Under the pieces are notes generated by a model. The model did not search any database and had not been told where the DNA came from. It saw only the letters and a program-made list of their open reading frames with translations. From Rathayibacter rathayi (GTDB lineage: Bacteria > Actinomycetota > Actinomycetes > Actinomycetales > Microbacteriaceae): a stretch of 64,000 nucleotides of DNA. The DNA lies in the NCBI RefSeq assembly GCF_004011095.1, contig NZ_CP028129.1:2728001-2792000 (forward strand). Direction: 5' to 3'. Positions 63,915 through 64,000 of this stretch are shown here, in pieces. The position numbers were made by a program, and so were the translations under genes. How positions within the stretch are numbered: position 1 is the first letter of the stretch; every line of letters begins with the position of its first letter.

Positions 63915-64000
63915 GGCTTCTCCTCCTCGGGCTGAGGAAGAGGCGTCGTGAACGCGCATCCTGTCCTCAGAATGTCGGTGGATTGTCATGCTACCCGTCT

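Overview
The window is high-GC actinobacterial DNA. The gene content points to Microbacteriaceae, most like Rathayibacter, Clavibacter or Curtobacterium: NucS in place of MutS/MutL, an Lsr2 nucleoid protein, a DUF7882 protein that I know mainly from Microbacteriaceae, LacI-controlled fructan genes, and many start codons with no leader. This placement is inference. I saw no rRNA, tRNA or CRISPR array.

Layout. 0-8.8 kb is an exopolysaccharide cluster: the C-terminal part of a tyrosine autokinase, then a tightly overlapping minus-strand set (O-antigen-ligase-like polymerase, flippase, condensation-domain acyltransferase, DUF1972 glycosyltransferase), a Pr6Pr membrane protein, and two more glycosyltransferases. 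8.8-19.5 kb is one plus-strand catabolic locus: a LacI regulator, a complete Dpp/Opp-type ABC importer, two GH32-fold enzymes and a GH172 (DUF2961) enzyme. This suggests import and breakdown of fructan-derived oligosaccharides, possibly difructose dianhydrides. 19.8-24.3 kb is a second LacI regulator with an FrcBCA-like fructose importer and a small monooxygenase.

24.4-30.1 kb is a lower-GC minus-strand island carrying a type VII-type polymorphic toxin system: WXG100 protein, small helical partner, LXG toxin with a Tox-REase-5 tip, Imm52 immunity protein and a second probable immunity protein. It also holds two relics: a frameshifted copy of the toxin's middle region and a frameshifted DUF2185 immunity gene. 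30.5-35.8 kb is one secreted 1755-residue modular clan GH-A hydrolase with four ~273-residue repeats.

36-50.5 kb is mostly core genes (MATE, LacI plus MFS, NucS, Lsr2, HAD, ABC-F, MarR, LuxS plus MTA/SAH nucleosidase). Several appear leaderless, with a -10 hexamer exactly 6 nt before the start codon. This stretch also has three in-phase DnaA boxes, a 22-bp tandem repeat and a decayed glycosyltransferase. 50.9-54.5 kb holds KdpDE next to a kdpC fragment that ends at a large palindrome; kdpFAB are absent. 54.9-60.2 kb is a ChvE-GguAB sugar importer followed by a ROK regulator. 60.3-64 kb has a DUF385 protein and a Schlafen/AlbA_2 ATPase gene bracketed by ~430-bp direct repeats. The right-hand repeat runs into a truncated RES toxin gene whose Xre-type antitoxin is intact.

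Two systems stand out. One is the GH172/GH32/Dpp locus. The other is the toxin island with its displaced cassettes. A third pattern is a family of short repeats around a CCTGC-N-ATC core, shared by 40.3-40.7, 60.7-60.95 and 63.1-63.3 kb.
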